A DNA stretch of 64,000 nt from Pachypanchax playfairii (taxonomy: Eukaryota > Chordata > Actinopteri > Cyprinodontiformes > Aplocheilidae): positions 1 through 64,000 of the forward strand of contig SSNP01000308.1 of the NCBI GenBank assembly GCA_006937955.1, written 5' to 3'. Under the pieces are notes generated by a model. It saw nothing but the letters and a program-made list of their open reading frames with translations. It ran no database searches and had not been told where the DNA came from. Positions within the stretch are counted from its first letter, which is position 1. Every line of letters starts with the position of its first letter. Positions 25,749-40,700 of the stretch are shown in pieces. The position numbers and the translations under genes are program-made.

Positions 25749-28700
25749 CATCTAGAAAAGAGATTTAAAGAAAAAATTACTTTTATTCCAAATAATGTCA
25801 GAGATCACATGTGAAGAGATGCTCTACCTGTGTACTGCACAAGCTAACCTTAAAAACCACAATATTTTACAACCTAATATTACATTTAAAACCTTTTAAA
25901 AATGTGTGTAAATGATTACTTGATTCTGTCTAATTGTAACAAATTTCTGTCTGCGTATGAACGTGTTTTTAGAGTACTTGTACAGGTTTGTTGCCTTGGC
26001 TGCTGGAGGCTGGGCGGCATCCTCTTGGGAGAGAGGACGCAGCCACGGCACAGGTACCACATCTCATATCTCTCTTGCTCTAAGTTTGTGTATTATCATA
26101 TACATCATCATATTATTGTGTACAAGTTATCTTGGTAAGATGATGAGAGTAGTACACCACTAATACACCAAATCACACCCATCAAACATTGTGCATTTTT
26201 AAAGTAATATTAATATAATCTGTGTGATCATACTCAGTTTAATGTGCTCATTTTTTCACACATCTTCATTGTACTGTGTTAGCATTAGCAGTTTCTCTCT
26301 GATCTGAAGATAATTTTGATACAAAGTGGCTAATATCTTGTATAGTATGTTAGACTTATTGAAATTCGTTGATATTACTTGTGTCAGATGTTATAAGAGA
26401 TTGATAAAGCCTCCATAAAGGGCATAGCAGTAAAAGGCTGTTAACCCAGAATGGCCTGTGTGGTCCCTTGTGTAATATAAAGCCGCTCGTTAGTAGTGAA
26501 CGATACACTGGTTGGTCTCAGAACCCCTTGCTATGACCAGAGAAATAAAGAGACTTAGAAAATGCAGGAAGTCCTGAAAGAAGCAAAAAGTAAGAATTGA
26601 GCATTTAGATTCTTGTAAGCTGCAAGAACAGTATCAAAATCAAACCTTGATCAGCAACACGAGGGAGGGTTTAAGAGGAGGTAAGGAAATTTGTTAGACA
26701 TGTGTCTGCATGGATTAAAAAAAATAAGCCAAGTTAAAGTAAAGATGACATTGCAGTGTCTATAGTGCATAAAAAGTTAGGTAGCAACAAGTAAAAAAGA
26801 ATCAACAACCAGCAGAAGAAAAAACAGAAGGTCAATGAAAACAAATCATGAGGTAGTGACTCATAGCTGCTTCAATGCAAATAAACATAAAACACAGCAC
26901 ATTTTAATAATAATAATAATAATAATATAGACTTTAGTGATCCCTCTTGGGGAAATTTGGGCTCTGCATTTGGCCCATCCTCATTTCTGAGGAAGTGAGG
27001 GCAGCCATTTTGTATGGCGCCTGGGGAGCAATTGTGGGTTCAGTATCTTGCCCAAGGATACTCTGCCAGCACCAAGGATCAAAGCCCGGTCTCCCTCCAC
27101 TAGGCTACCATGGCCCGCAAAGGAATTAGACCTATTCTAAAAAAGAAGATGAACCTAAAATTAAACCAGGGAATCACTTCTGGGTATATTTTCCCCTTTT
27201 TTCACGTAAACCAAGTAAACAGTAGGTTAACTTGGTAACGTTCTTGTGAACTATTTGTACAAAAGCCCAGCAAGCTTTTAAATAAATCAACCCTTTTGAC
27301 TGAGAGGCTTTACTTGTAGCCAGTTTACCAGTGAGCTAAGCTCTGAAGATGAGGACCAAATCGAAACGAGGTGGAGACCAACTAAAGTGTAAAGTAACAT
27401 TAAAGAATGCTTAAAGAGTGCAAAAGAGGTGGTTGATAGTTTTCAGGCCCTAAGTTGTGCAGATAAGGAGGAAAATGGGGTCTCACATGGATCCCCTCAT
27501 CGTGATGGTATCAAGTGAACAAAAAAATGTGGAGTCCAGCTAAGGGCGAGGGAAGCTGATTGGTGTGAAATATAGCCCAGAATGAATGGCTGACAGTATT
27601 AAATCAGTGGTGAAAAAGTTACTGCTCTCATAAATACAATTTATGCTAATAGTTAGGTATGATTTACTGGGTCTATTAAAACACAGAGAAATGGTGGAAT
27701 GCTTTTCATTCATTCTCATGTGTTCTCTACTTGTTAAGGCTTTTAAAAAATATATACTTTTTTTGTTTTTTCTTAAAACCTTTGTTAGGCATTGTTTAGT
27801 TGTATGTGATTTTTTTATTTATTTTGATAATTAAACAACATTTTTTGGTCTTTCTGATTTATTTTTTAATCTCTATTGTTTTTAGCACCTGCATCCATAC
27901 CTCCTCCAACAACCATGCAGAGTATTAATGGTTTTAGTGTACAAGTAAGCTGGCTGCCACCCACTGGTGAGATCAGGGGGCTGATTGACAGATATGAGCT
28001 AAAGGCCTACAACATGGACAACCCTGAAGAAATGCCAATCAAATCCACTTACCTGGCTAATGGAAATTTTACAGGTAAAGTACAAACATGCCAAAACAAT
28101 ATTTTTTAAAAAACTGCACCAAAAATACTCGAAAATTAAAAAAGTTGCAAAAATAAAAAACTAATGAAAATCTGACATTACTTTTCAGTTGTGGTTCAAC
28201 AAAATGATTGTAAAAAATGCATGAAACAGGCCTGGATTTTGTTACCCTTAACCCAATATACTCTTTCAAAACCTTTTGAGGCAATCAAGGGATTTCTATA
28301 TCTCTCAATGAGACTTCTGCACCTGTCGAGACATATTTTGGCAAACATCTCCAGCTGTCTCAGGTTTGAAGAGCATCTTCTCCAGACTTCAAGTTTCAGC
28401 TCCTTCCACAGACGTTCAATAGAATTTAGATCAGGGCTCATAGTAGGTCTTTTCAGAATAGTCCAATGCTTTCTGACAGTGGGCATCACATTTCAGAATG
28501 CTTAGGTAGTCTCAAAATTTTGCACCCTTTGCTAGATGCAATAAAAAACTTTCAAAACTTATTCAAGCATCTTACATACAGTATGTATCGTGTTCTTTTT
28601 TATTTATTGGGCCATTTATTGCATCTGTGAACACAGACCTGGTGTAACTTGCCAAAAATCTCAAGTGTTGTCTCTTCTGTCAAAAGAATGTTATCCCAGA

Positions 28701-31700
28701 AACTTAATAGTTTCGGCTTAAACAGTGATGGATGTGACATCCTGTCAGTTTAGAAGTTGTTCTGGACTCTTTGGTTACTATTTATATTACCCATCTCTTC
28801 AATGTGACAGCAATGTTCCTCTTGTAACTACATCCAGAGAGGTTGGCTACAGTCCCTCTGAATGAACTGTAGCACAGTATCATTATGTTTTTTCTAAGGC
28901 CAGTGTTGAGACTGATGTTTGAAAATCAGGGCAGCCAATGGCCAATATTCCTTGCCAATCTTCTTTCTGATTTTAACAACTGTTTTTTTTGTTCCATTTT
29001 GTTTACCTGGTAAATAAAACAGCATTTCTTGCATCTGCTGCACTTTTAAAATTTATACCTGAGATAATTCACATTGTATTCCTGAATCAGAATTATATTT
29101 GTTTTAAAGTAAAACTAATTGACTAAAGTCAGTTCAAAATACCAAAAGACTACACCCAACTTGGCAACATCAGGTCATGGTCAGTATGTTTCTGAAATCT
29201 GTACAATCAGGAAATAGTACAAAAACATGCACATTGTCTTGAGGTTTAGGTTGATTCCAGTCCATTAGTGTCTTTTTCACCCCTTCTCAGTTCTTTTTCA
29301 AACCTTACTCAGCATCTCATTATGGGAAGTGCCTTCTGAAAAGCTCCACTACCGACAGACCGACCGATCAACAGACCAGTCATGTGTCTTGCACGGGGGC
29401 TCTGTGCCCCTTTATTAGTGCCCTTGGATCATGCTTTGGCATTCTCACTTTGTTCTGTGTGAAGATCATTATATCTCCTGGGTTGTCCTTATTCTGGATA
29501 ATCTACATAACAGTTCGCTGACTCAACCATCAAGGTTAGTCTAGTATGTAGAATTTCTGGCGTAGATATTTTTCCTTTTGAATTTGCTCATGAAGAAATT
29601 TTTTGTGTGTTTTTAGAGTATTTTTTGCATTGTGGTGAACCTCTAATTCTGTAGCAAAATGGCTACCATTGGATAGTATCAAGGTAACACAGGCGGTGGA
29701 AAGATTAAGGATGTTATGTTCTGCCCATGCTTTGCTTCTTATGGAGTTCCCATCTCAGATAAAGACCATGCTCTCTGTATAGCACACATGTGGCTGAAAA
29801 GCATACAAGTCCTGCTGGTGCACCCCAGGTCATGTGACCACTGTTGCACTATGCTACTTCAGATAATACAATGCCACATACAGATTTTGGCAAAATTACC
29901 CCACCCTTTCCGAGACAGTCCCCATTGCAAAATCTTCAGAAAATGTTGAATCAGCAGGTGTGTGCTGGGGTGATATGGTAGAGAAGCCATATGTGGAGTT
30001 ATGCCTTCTGTATGGCCGTCTGCTGAGCCCCAGTGATGAATGCACTGGCAGAAAGAACAGAGGAGAGATGAGGGGTTGGACTGAGACCGGTTCAAGATGA
30101 GGATCAACAGTTGCAGACAGAAAACCTCATCCATCGAGTACCTCCTGGTCGGGCCTTGGCCCTTTGAGCTCTGCCGGGTTCAGCCTGAGAAGACTACAGG
30201 AATCCACCTCCTCATAGACTCACTACCTGTGTAGAGGAATATCAAATGCAGGTGCCTAGAGACCTGGGTGGCATATTGAGGCAGGTAACTAGGCATGCTG
30301 ATCCCTCTGCATATAAACTGGGTTGTTGTTACTAAAATTAATGTTGATAATTTGCACCCAGCATGCAAGCTTTCTGCACATGCACCATGCCTTCTTTCCC
30401 GTTTGTCCGTGTTTGAGAGTGTTTTAGTGCCATACACAGGCCTGGCATAGTTACTATGGTGTTTTAATATTTTCATGTGGATGAAGACGTGAAACAGTGT
30501 CAAGTTTATATGGATAGTTTTAGAAAAAAATAAAACAAATAGATTCTTTTACAAAAATCTTTCCTTGCTTGTTTCATCCTAAATGTAATATTATGTTCAT
30601 TAATTGAAATTTTTGATTGGATACCAAACTGCTTTAAATGTTCAAGACTTAAATAAAATAAATCTGATTTATTTTGATTTGAACAAGATCAAATCATTTT
30701 TGTTTTTTAAAATAAATTAGATAAAGAAAACATGGCTTGTCTTTGTATGCAGGCTCGTTATATGAGTTGAACATGACTTCCTACAATGTTCTGCACTTAT
30801 CTGGACTATTTAAGTTGCACTTAAAAGATGTTTGCTCTGTTTTTATTTCACTTTCTCCCTGTCTCTAATATAAACATGCACGTTCACACGCACACACACT
30901 TGTCCCAGCTAAACTTGTTAATGTGTCCTTGGCAAATCTCCATCTTTAGAAGCTTGTCTCCATTTGGAACAAGCTACTCAGGACTACCCCAATGATGTCA
31001 TGCACTGGCATCAATTCCTTTTTCCCCTCCCTTTTGCTGTTGCTCACTTTTCGATCTTTCCTCACTTTGTCTTTTATGATGAAGACGATGTCTGCTTCCA
31101 CTCTTTCTATTCGTCCCTGCTTTCATCCACTCTGCCATGTCTCTAGGCAAATATGATGATGAGCCTGCTGCCTCTGTCTTTCCCAGTATCTCTTTTGCCA
31201 CTCTTCATTCACTCCCCCTCTCTTTGCCAGACATTAAGTCCACTCTGATAAGGCTTCTTCTTAATTTATGATGGCCCTGACACCTGACTGCAGAATTACA
31301 CCAATGGCTAAAAAACACAGAAAGCAAATGGCAGTGTAATGGCAATGGATTGGGGCCCTGGCCCCTAATTGAATTAAAAGACACGGGTAACATTGTGAGA
31401 GAGTGCGAAAAAGAGACAAGTACTGGGTGATTGGACACAGAAGGTGGAGAAAAGAGGCAGGAAAGGGGAGAAGAGAAAACAGCCAATGTAATAGGATGAC
31501 TTTGGAAATATATTAAAAAGTGGCAGAGGCCAAGACAGCTAGGACAAAAACATCAGAGACAGATGACTAAAGCTTTACAATTAGAAGAGACTACCTCTGT
31601 TTGCCAAACACAGAAAATTTGCTCAGCAACAGTAGCACAAAGAGACAAGTAAAGCACCTAAACTGCAACAGTGAGCCACGTTGATGCAAACTGTGGTAAC

Positions 31701-34700
31701 ATACCAAGCACACAACAGAATACAACTCAAACAGATTTGGACTGTATCATCTTTTAACCTCTGCCTTTGACTTCTACACATTTTACATTTGTGCATGGCA
31801 CAGAATTAAAACTCAAACTTAAATTTAGGGGTTTGAACTAAAACATCCCTCAAGTTAGACAATCTAAATGTTATAAACCTGTACATTTTATTTTAAACAT
31901 TAGTTAGTTTGATAAAGCTGATGTAGTTCTGTATACAGATTAAAAGCTTGCTAAGTAACAAGTTCCACAGAAAGTCATTATTCCCCATCAATAGAATTGA
32001 TATGAACGTTTTCTTCTCTGTGCTGTTCTCTTATGATCAGTCTAATGCAGCTTTGTCTCATTTTTAATCTGTCCTAGTAATTTTTCTTTTAGTTTAAAAG
32101 CCTAATCTGATTTTGGTGTTCTTGAGTGTTTTGAGTGGTTTGCATTATGACATCTACTCTCAGTATTTGCATTGATGAAGGCATCTCTTGACTGCTGACT
32201 GACAGTAAACTGTCTCCAGTTGCCCCCTTGAGTCCTCTCGACTTGACTAGAAGCTCTGAATGAGTTTTTCTTCAGCATAAAATAATTCTGGTATCACACA
32301 CTTGAGATGTCTGTGGAACATCTGTGTTGTTGAACTACACTACCAATCAAAAGTTCAAAAGTATTCCAGTGAGTCCATTTTATTTATTTAGTCCTGAAAT
32401 AAGCTGAATCATTTTTTGACTTTGTTGAGAATGTTTATAGTTTTACAGTGTGATGAATGTAAATGCTCATTTAAACCTTTTACTTTCTAAATATCTCATA
32501 CAATACTTTAATATAAACAAGTTGCAAATAATAAAAAGCTTTACACATTGAAGGGATTATAATAGAAGTGTTAAATATAAGTGTTAAAGAGGCCCTTCCA
32601 TTAAAAACATTTTTTCTGAGGTTTCTGTTGAATATTTTAGCTCCACAGGTGTTCTTACCTTCATAGTGGGTGTGAAAACAGGTCAACAACTTCTCTTTCA
32701 GTTTTAATCTCTCAAACTACGCAGGTGGCGATAAAACCCGAGTTCAAACGGCCTGTATCTGTTTCGTCACAACTCCTTTGTTTGTTAGTATTCATCAGCC
32801 CCCGCAGTTGAAACCACGCTTAGCATGCTGCTGGCTAAAAGCTGTAGCATAAGACGTATCAAACCGGAAGAGACTCTGTGTTCTGTTGCCATGCGCAGCG
32901 GGGCAGGAAACAGTATGCCGTGCTCTCATAGGCTAGTTTGTTAGCCAATCTGAGTCCAGCAAATTTTAATTTAATCACATATTTTTATTCTAATTTTAAC
33001 TTGGGCTCCTTTATCCCTGTTCTGCTGTTTATTATCCACTGTATTGTGTATGTTTTTCAGTTTGAACATTCCAGTTTCAAACTGATAGTTAAACAATAGA
33101 CTTCTGCTGAACCTGACAACATGCTAAGAATGTAATTCAATCGTTTGAATCAGATGTACGATTCTTGATTAGCAAGGAAACACGAGTCTTGAGGACTGGG
33201 ATTGGGAAACAAGATAAATTTAAGGAATGTGTCTGGATTACAGCAAATATGGAAATTCTCCTTCATTGTGAAAACATTCCTGATGCTGCTGCATTCTGGA
33301 TACTTAGCAAATAAGTTTTTCTCTGTTGTTTTTCATCAAATATGTTATCTTTGCATCCCAGAGATGCTCTCCTGAACCGTCACCAGGCTCTGCACATCCA
33401 CAGCTCATTTCCAACACAAAGCTATCAGGTTTGAAGTGAAGGCATGAAGCCAGAATAACCAATCCTGTTTCAAATTCTGTATGACCAAACCTCACCAGTG
33501 TGACAGGCCCCACATTATACAGTCTCCTACACTCCTCTCAGGACCCCAATACTCTGTCACCATAATGATAATAAACCACCACAACTTAACCATAGAAGGT
33601 TTGTGTGTATCATGGACCCATCACATTGTATCACATGTAACTGTGTTTTAATACACACTGAAGAATTCCCAAAGACCTTGTATGTTCTAATTGACTTTTT
33701 TATATCGTAGTGGGATCATCATTCACTGTGCAGGGGACCAAAAGCTGTGAAAACACTGAGTTTCTGTCCAAATTATTATGGAATTCACTCCAAGTTCATA
33801 TATTAAAGTCTGGTGTAAAGTGCTCACAGAAGAGTCACTTACATTGTATTTACAGCTGAGTCAATAAAACCTATTTAATATTTTCTAAATGTATTTATAA
33901 CAGACATTGATTGTCTTTGCTCTCTACCTCTCTTCCTCTGTGACATGTTCATATTTAGGTGTGATGACTGGACTCACTCCATCTACTCGATACGTTGTCA
34001 CTATAAGTGCCTGTAATCCTGGAGGCTGCACTGAGAGTCCTATTAATGCTAATGATGTAAGGTCAAGTTTCATGACCCCAGAGGAAGGTAACAAACACAC
34101 ATACATTCTCACACTCTCTGCATCTAGACGACTAGACAAATTTCTTTTGACACTCATCCAGTTAGATTTTGAGTTTTTTTTTTTTTTTAAGAAAGAAATT
34201 GGGCAGCAGGAACAAGAAGAAAGAACAAGCCAGAAATTGAATATACAAGAGAAGAGAGAATGAGCAAGGTGGCTGAACAGAGAAAGAGAAAATGGTAAAA
34301 GAAGGGAGGACTGGTAATGAATGACAAACTGATAGCACAAAGAAGCATATTTCTTATCAGGGAAGTCATGAGAAGAAGAGGAAGAGCAAAGAGGCACTCG
34401 AGTGGGAAAAGGAAATATTTTTCTTCATGCTGTAGTCGCTACATTAATCTGTATTGGACTAACCAGTCTTGTTGGGGAGATAATGTGACGGCAGGGGTCA
34501 GTACAGAGACGGCAAAAATCAATCTGAAGTTAAAGGGAAAAAACAGATTACTGTATTGATTCTCACTGAGCACAGTTAAGACACTGAAACATGTCAGCGA
34601 GACTTCAGAAAGAACTTATTAAAAGCTTCCTTTTGCCTCAAACGCACAGTGTTCAGACACATTTTTACTCACATAACAGCTGCACCTCTTTTACTGGATC

Positions 34701-37700
34701 GTGGAGAGTAAGATCTTAAGAGTTTTTCTCTCTTTATTTATAGAGCTGCATTCTATTAAAATTAATATAAAGCTGTCAGTGTTTAACACAAGGAATCATA
34801 ACTATGAAAATTTGTGTGATAAATGGTGAAATTTACAAAGTTCCAAACTTTATTTTAGTGTTTAGTTTGGGATATTTTTGTTTATTCTTATTGTTTTTTT
34901 ATGAGATTTGTTGGATTTTATGTTGGGATATATGAATATATGTTATATTTAGGTGAAAGTGCCCAATTTGGGGTTTTCTTACACAATAGAAAAAGAAAAC
35001 AGCTTTATCTGAGTATTAATGGCTAGCTTTAAAAATATAATCCAATAGAGGGAGCGTCATTTGAAGGTCTGAACAATTCATCAAATGACTCAATTCGCTC
35101 AATTACAAATTATCATTGAGGCAAAATATTTAGATTTGAAGTGACTACATACGTCTCATAACCTGTATAACAGGAACACTTATTACTGTTGGGCAACACC
35201 CTGACATGGTTTCCTGTTTGATGGAAGGAAAACTATTTTAAAGGAAAACACCAAACAGGTCAAAAGTCTGGGACTAAAAAGTAAAAACTCTCGACAGTAA
35301 AACCGCAAGAGCACTACTGATGTGTTTCTGATTAAAATAGTGAGCTAGACCATAAACTGCAGATATACTCAGTTTTACAGAGCAACCACCAGCCAACAGG
35401 TGCAGTGTTTTAAGAATATTAATAACAATAGGTTTACTTTATTGATCCCTCTTGGGGAAATTATGACTCTACACAGGGTGGCTTGGGGGCAGTTTCGGGG
35501 TTCAGGATACTTTAATGTGTAACCTGCCATAACCAGGGATCGAACCCTGGTCTGCTGATCAAAGATCAATCTCCTTCCCCATTAGGCCATGGTTGCTGCA
35601 AAATGCCCCAATATGTCCACCTTACCATTTTAAATCATACTGCTTAAAGGAGAACAGTAACAAAACATGAACCGGGGTCAATCCATGATCAATGTGGGGA
35701 CTTTATCACTTTGTTAAAAACATTTTCAAATTATTGGACTTCTACATTTCCAGGATAAAGAAAGTCACTTGCCTTCAAACTGATAAGAACATAAACAATA
35801 AGTATGGACTTGCCAATAGGAACAACTGTTTATTTATGCCAGTCTACTGGTAATTTGTCATTTGTATATAATCATTTGTTACTTTGCTGACTATTAAACC
35901 TGTTAATTCAAATGCATCTGTACACTTTGACTTTCCTACAATTTCAGCTCCAGAGGGTGTCCTTCCTCCTTCTACAGTTTCATCTCCATCAGCTCTTTTT
36001 GTAACCTGGGTACCACCAGCAAGGTTAGACAGTATCTGGTCTTTTCTTTTACATCCAAATCACACTTGTAGATCACAATTATTCAACTCTGGAGTGTTTA
36101 TAAAGATACTGGACTGTAATTGTTGGTGACAAGTTGGACACAAGAAATTGGTAACATTGTAAACATTTTGAGCTGTTTTCATTCTGATTTGGAATTCCAA
36201 ACTGACAAAAAATCACAAGCTTTGATGAAAATACTGTGTATGTTGTCTTGACTTTAATTATTTACAAAGTATCTTAATTTCTATGTAATAGATCCTTGTG
36301 TTATTTATAGTTTTCAGATGTAGATTTCAGATTATTTTTTTGGTGTCTGTGCTGTCACACAGTAGTGACACATGTCATGATCCTCAAATATTCTCACTTT
36401 TCTCACAGTTTGGAATAGTCAGAAACTAAATTGAAAAGGGTTCCAGACTCCAGGGAATTTTTGGAATATTAAAAAGTATCTGGAATTCCAGTGACACTGA
36501 AGCAGGGCCCTGCAAGTCTTGTAAGAAAACTGAGAATCTTTGCTAAAGTTTCAAGACATTTTGGAGACTCTCAAAAATATCCTCTACAATTTGTCACCAA
36601 CTGTTGCAGCTAGTGAGATACCACCTTTATACACAGTATGTCCCAAGTTTTTGATGTTAAATTAATTTAGGTTGTTTTTGACCTGCTTACCTGTCAGATA
36701 ACTCACAACACTGAGGTGAAGATTGTTTTACTCTTGCAAATGTTGTTCATCCTTAACATACAGTCTCTTTCAAGTAAACACACCTTGTATGTACGCACAC
36801 TAGCTAGCTAGCATACGTTAACATTAAAAATGTTTTTGTTGCACATTTTCTTATAGTGTTGGCCTCATTTCCCCTTTTGTTCCAATCACAGGCCCAATGG
36901 AGACATTACAGATTACCTCCTCTATCACAACAACAAAATAGCCTACAGAGGGAAAAACAGACAACACAACATAACTGGTAAAGATGGGAGGGTGTGTGTT
37001 TGTGTGTGTGCGTGTAAAAACACTGGGCCTCGATGTAAAAGAAAGGGACGAAAAGAGTGAAAAAGCAAAATGGAGTGGAGGATTAGCATTTGAAAGAGGA
37101 AAGAGTGTCTCAGTCCTTACCAAGGGAATAGCTCTTTGAAAAAGAAAGCTAAACACACACACATTAAAATGAAGTGGCGGAGAAACAAAGGAAACTAAAT
37201 GTTGGTGCACATCCATACACAGTTTGCTCTAAAGCATTTCACTGAAGAGACATAAAGAAGGTATGAAACACATGTCGCACCACTGAAACTACAGCGCTGA
37301 AAACAGATGCAAATACACACACACACACACATCGTCGTGTAGTGGACTCACTCAAAGTAGATTACACAGACACATAGTTAGCAAGGATGCACACAAACAT
37401 GTTTGCACTGGAGTGTCATCTGACATTTTATTTTGGTAGAATAGATTATAACTAATTTTGATTTTAAATGAACACATATGATTATCAAAATGTCTTTGTA
37501 AGTTAATGGAAGCATGAGAGCACGTCTCATCCATGCTGGTTATTAATACAGAATGTCTGATGTTCACAGTGATTGGAGGGATTATAGACAGCAATTATAT
37601 GGTATGTGCAGGAATAGATTGCGTTGCAGAGAGAGAGATTGTAACCGTAGTGCACGGATTGAAAGTTACACACAGAATAGAGAACCAGCAGCACCTGAGG

Positions 37701-40700
37701 AGGGAAAGGTTAAAGATTTAATCCAAGCTCTTGTATTTGGTATATTGTGAGTGTTTACATATTTATCTGCTTTATTCTTTTAACATTTTCTACATGTTTG
37801 TTTCTGCTTCAGGTCTTGATGTGTACTCCACCCATTTCTTGGCTCTAAGTGTGTGTACTTCAGCGGGTTGCACCAACAGTTCACAAGTTACAGCACTGAC
37901 CAGTCAGCTTCCTCCGGGGCCTCTCCGTGCACCAACACTTACCCTGCTGGACTCTCGGACTATATTTGCTGAGTAAGTGAGAACAGTAAAAAGTAAAGAT
38001 AATAGTGACAATAAAATAAAGCACATAGTAGCACAGGACACAATATAGTTATTAAGGGCACGTAAAGTTTCTGACACAATTTTCCTTTTGTTAATGCCGT
38101 CTGAGTCAAATATAAAGATGAATGTGGGACACTGATCTTGAATATTCTTGAATTCTCCTGAATATTCTGTGCTTGATATATTTTATCCTTATGGTGTAGA
38201 AACTGGAGTAACCAGGGTCTTTTTCTAGTGTGTATTTTACCCCCAAAACAGACTGACAGGGTCGATATTTACCCCAGACAACTACCCTGGTGGGAGCGCA
38301 GTACATTTTATACTGCCTACAACCTCCAGGGTGGGAGAACTCTCATCACTTCTGACTGGTTGAATTTCCCCAGCTTTCCTAAATATGATCCATTAGAAAT
38401 GGTCCAGGATAAATGAGTACTGGGGTAAAAAGGTTCTGAGTTTTATAATAGGAACAAGGCTTTAGATTGAAAGAAAAAACTAGATCTGTTGTTGTTTTTA
38501 TGCTTCCCACCATCCTGGTGTTGAAGTTTTTCTGGTCTTTCTGTGTATAATTAAACGTAAGACTTTGTTTGCAAGTCGGCCACTTGGGATCCTACTTTCA
38601 CTTTCAAAAGGATCCACTGTTAAAGATGGGTGTTTACTGATATTTATACACATATATTCATGTACTTAAAGGGATAAAAACACAGAGAAGGAACAGACAA
38701 GGAATCATTTGAGCCACATGTAATTATGCATGGTGAGTTCAATGCAACCGTATGTGTCGGCATCTTAAAAACAAAATCTTAATGCAAGACGTGTTTATTT
38801 ACTCTCTTTTAAATTAGAATTATTTTTAGAAATAAAAGCATCTTCCTATTTACCTGACATTGATTGATCTTAAACCTGATGGATTTTCTAAGTAATCTTT
38901 CCTAAACAAAAACTTACAAATGTACAAAATCACAAAAAATAATAAGAATTTGAAATAAATAGATTAATTAAATATCTCAGCAGAAACAAGCAGTTAAGTG
39001 TTATATTTTTGAAATATGAAAATTAGATACTGTATTTTGAGTTGAACTTCAACTTTTTTGTCCGTTGCTTCTAAAAGTTTGCACCCATTCATTAACAGAT
39101 AATTGACTTTGTAACAGAGATGTAACAACAGAATGTGTTTCTAGCTGTGAAGCATCATTTCTTGAGCTTTTGAATTGTTTTTGAACGACATACTCGTCAG
39201 GTGTGGGAAGGCTTCTTATTGCCTTGTTAGCACTTTGGTAATAGGCTGAGGTTGAGAGATCATCTCTGATCAATATCACTCGACTATGACTGTGAGAAAA
39301 AGGAGAAGGAAGACTAACTACAAAATAAGAAAGCTGTAGCTTAGTAAAAGAGAAACGTGGGTAAAGCCAAGAAATTATGTTCAAGTCTTTTATACATAAA
39401 CTTTAAATTCACACTATATTTCATAGTTTACATTACTATATTGATTGGTGCTCTATTTGACTCACTGATGATGATGTTGAGGGTGCTGCAATCTCTCGTA
39501 TCTGTTCTTCCACAACAACTGGAAAATGGGCTACAAGTGAGGTTAGAGGTAGCGCTATGACATCATCATTTTCAAATGGTTATATTTTGGCTGTCTAAAA
39601 ATGCAAAATGGATATAAAACATATTGTTCCAAAAGGCTGTTTCTGAGTCAACGAAAGGTCTCCTTCTCTATGTGTTCAGTACAGGTCATTGTTAGTGTTC
39701 TTCAGCTGTATACTTATGATGCTAGTCAGTGATAAAGAACACACAGAAAGGTTGTTCATGCCCCAAAATATTAAGAATTCTTCCTCTTTGTGAGAAAGAG
39801 TTGTTTTTAATATATCTGCATGTAACTTCACCATAAATGATCCAGATGCTTGATAACGGGTGAGTTCCCACCCTGAGAGAACAAGCAATGGTGCAGACCT
39901 ACAACAAACACCAAATGATAGTCAAGACACTGTGAAATCAGACGTGTGTTAATGGATTTGATATTCCTTCAAAAGTTCTGGAGCTTGATCCAGAAGAAAA
40001 CCACCATTACTGAACTACCCCAGAACTAATATTAATGTGAGTCCAATTGCTAAATGTTTGTTTTCATAGTCAGTGAATCTGATAATGTTGATACAACAAA
40101 GGTGAAACTGTTAGTTTTTGTGTAAATCACAGTATGAGAGGAACTGAGGTGCTTGATGGAGGTCTGAGCTCTATGAATGATTTTCTTTTCTTTTTCAGTT
40201 CATTTCATTTTGTTTTTCAGTTCTGTGATTCTGTTGGTGATTTTGCAGAAATCGTAGATCCTTATTTCTGCACTATTAGTATATTTCAGTGAATATTTGA
40301 TGACACTAGTTTTGTTGTGTTGAATATACAAGAAAGAAAAGGTGCAGTTATCAAATGAATCATCATTTCTGATCTGATTTCTGCAGTTTGTTTAGGTTCA
40401 TATTTACTAAACAGACTTTCTGTTTCTGAAAAGACTCTGTAAAGCAGAGAGTTTTGGAAAAACGATTTCCACTCAGTGAGTTATGATACAGATTATAACA
40501 ATTCCTCCTTGATTTAGTTTTTCAGAAGCGGACATGCATCACTCTGCCAATCAACCGCATATAATTTTTATTATAAAAGTGACACGTTTGCCACAGGGTC
40601 TAATTGTGTGGTAAGAGACGCTCATCAGTCATTCAAAAACTGAATTTTAATGGGAGGAACTAAGAAAGGAATCCATCACTGTTTAAAACGTGCCCTCTGT

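Larger units (their letters stand above)
28075..33958. other. ush2a intron 11 (5.9 kb)
   Basis: It holds a Tc1-like transposase relic (28196-28500). A further likely repeat at about 28630-28990 contains a GAGAGGTTGGCTACAGTCCC phrase. A TAATT-rich patch lies at about 31230-31380, and repeat B copy 2 at 32740-32965. The span 32340-32360 begins ACACTACCAATCAAAAG, reminiscent of a Tc1-type terminus. Stretches 29000-30900 and 33000-33950 are unassigned. Confidence 0.7.

Noticed and set aside
34057..34062. Alternative splice donor GTAAGG inside exon 12
   Set aside because: Using it ends the exon in phase 0, but exon 13 needs a phase-1 junction, so the frame would break; the donor at 34088 keeps it.
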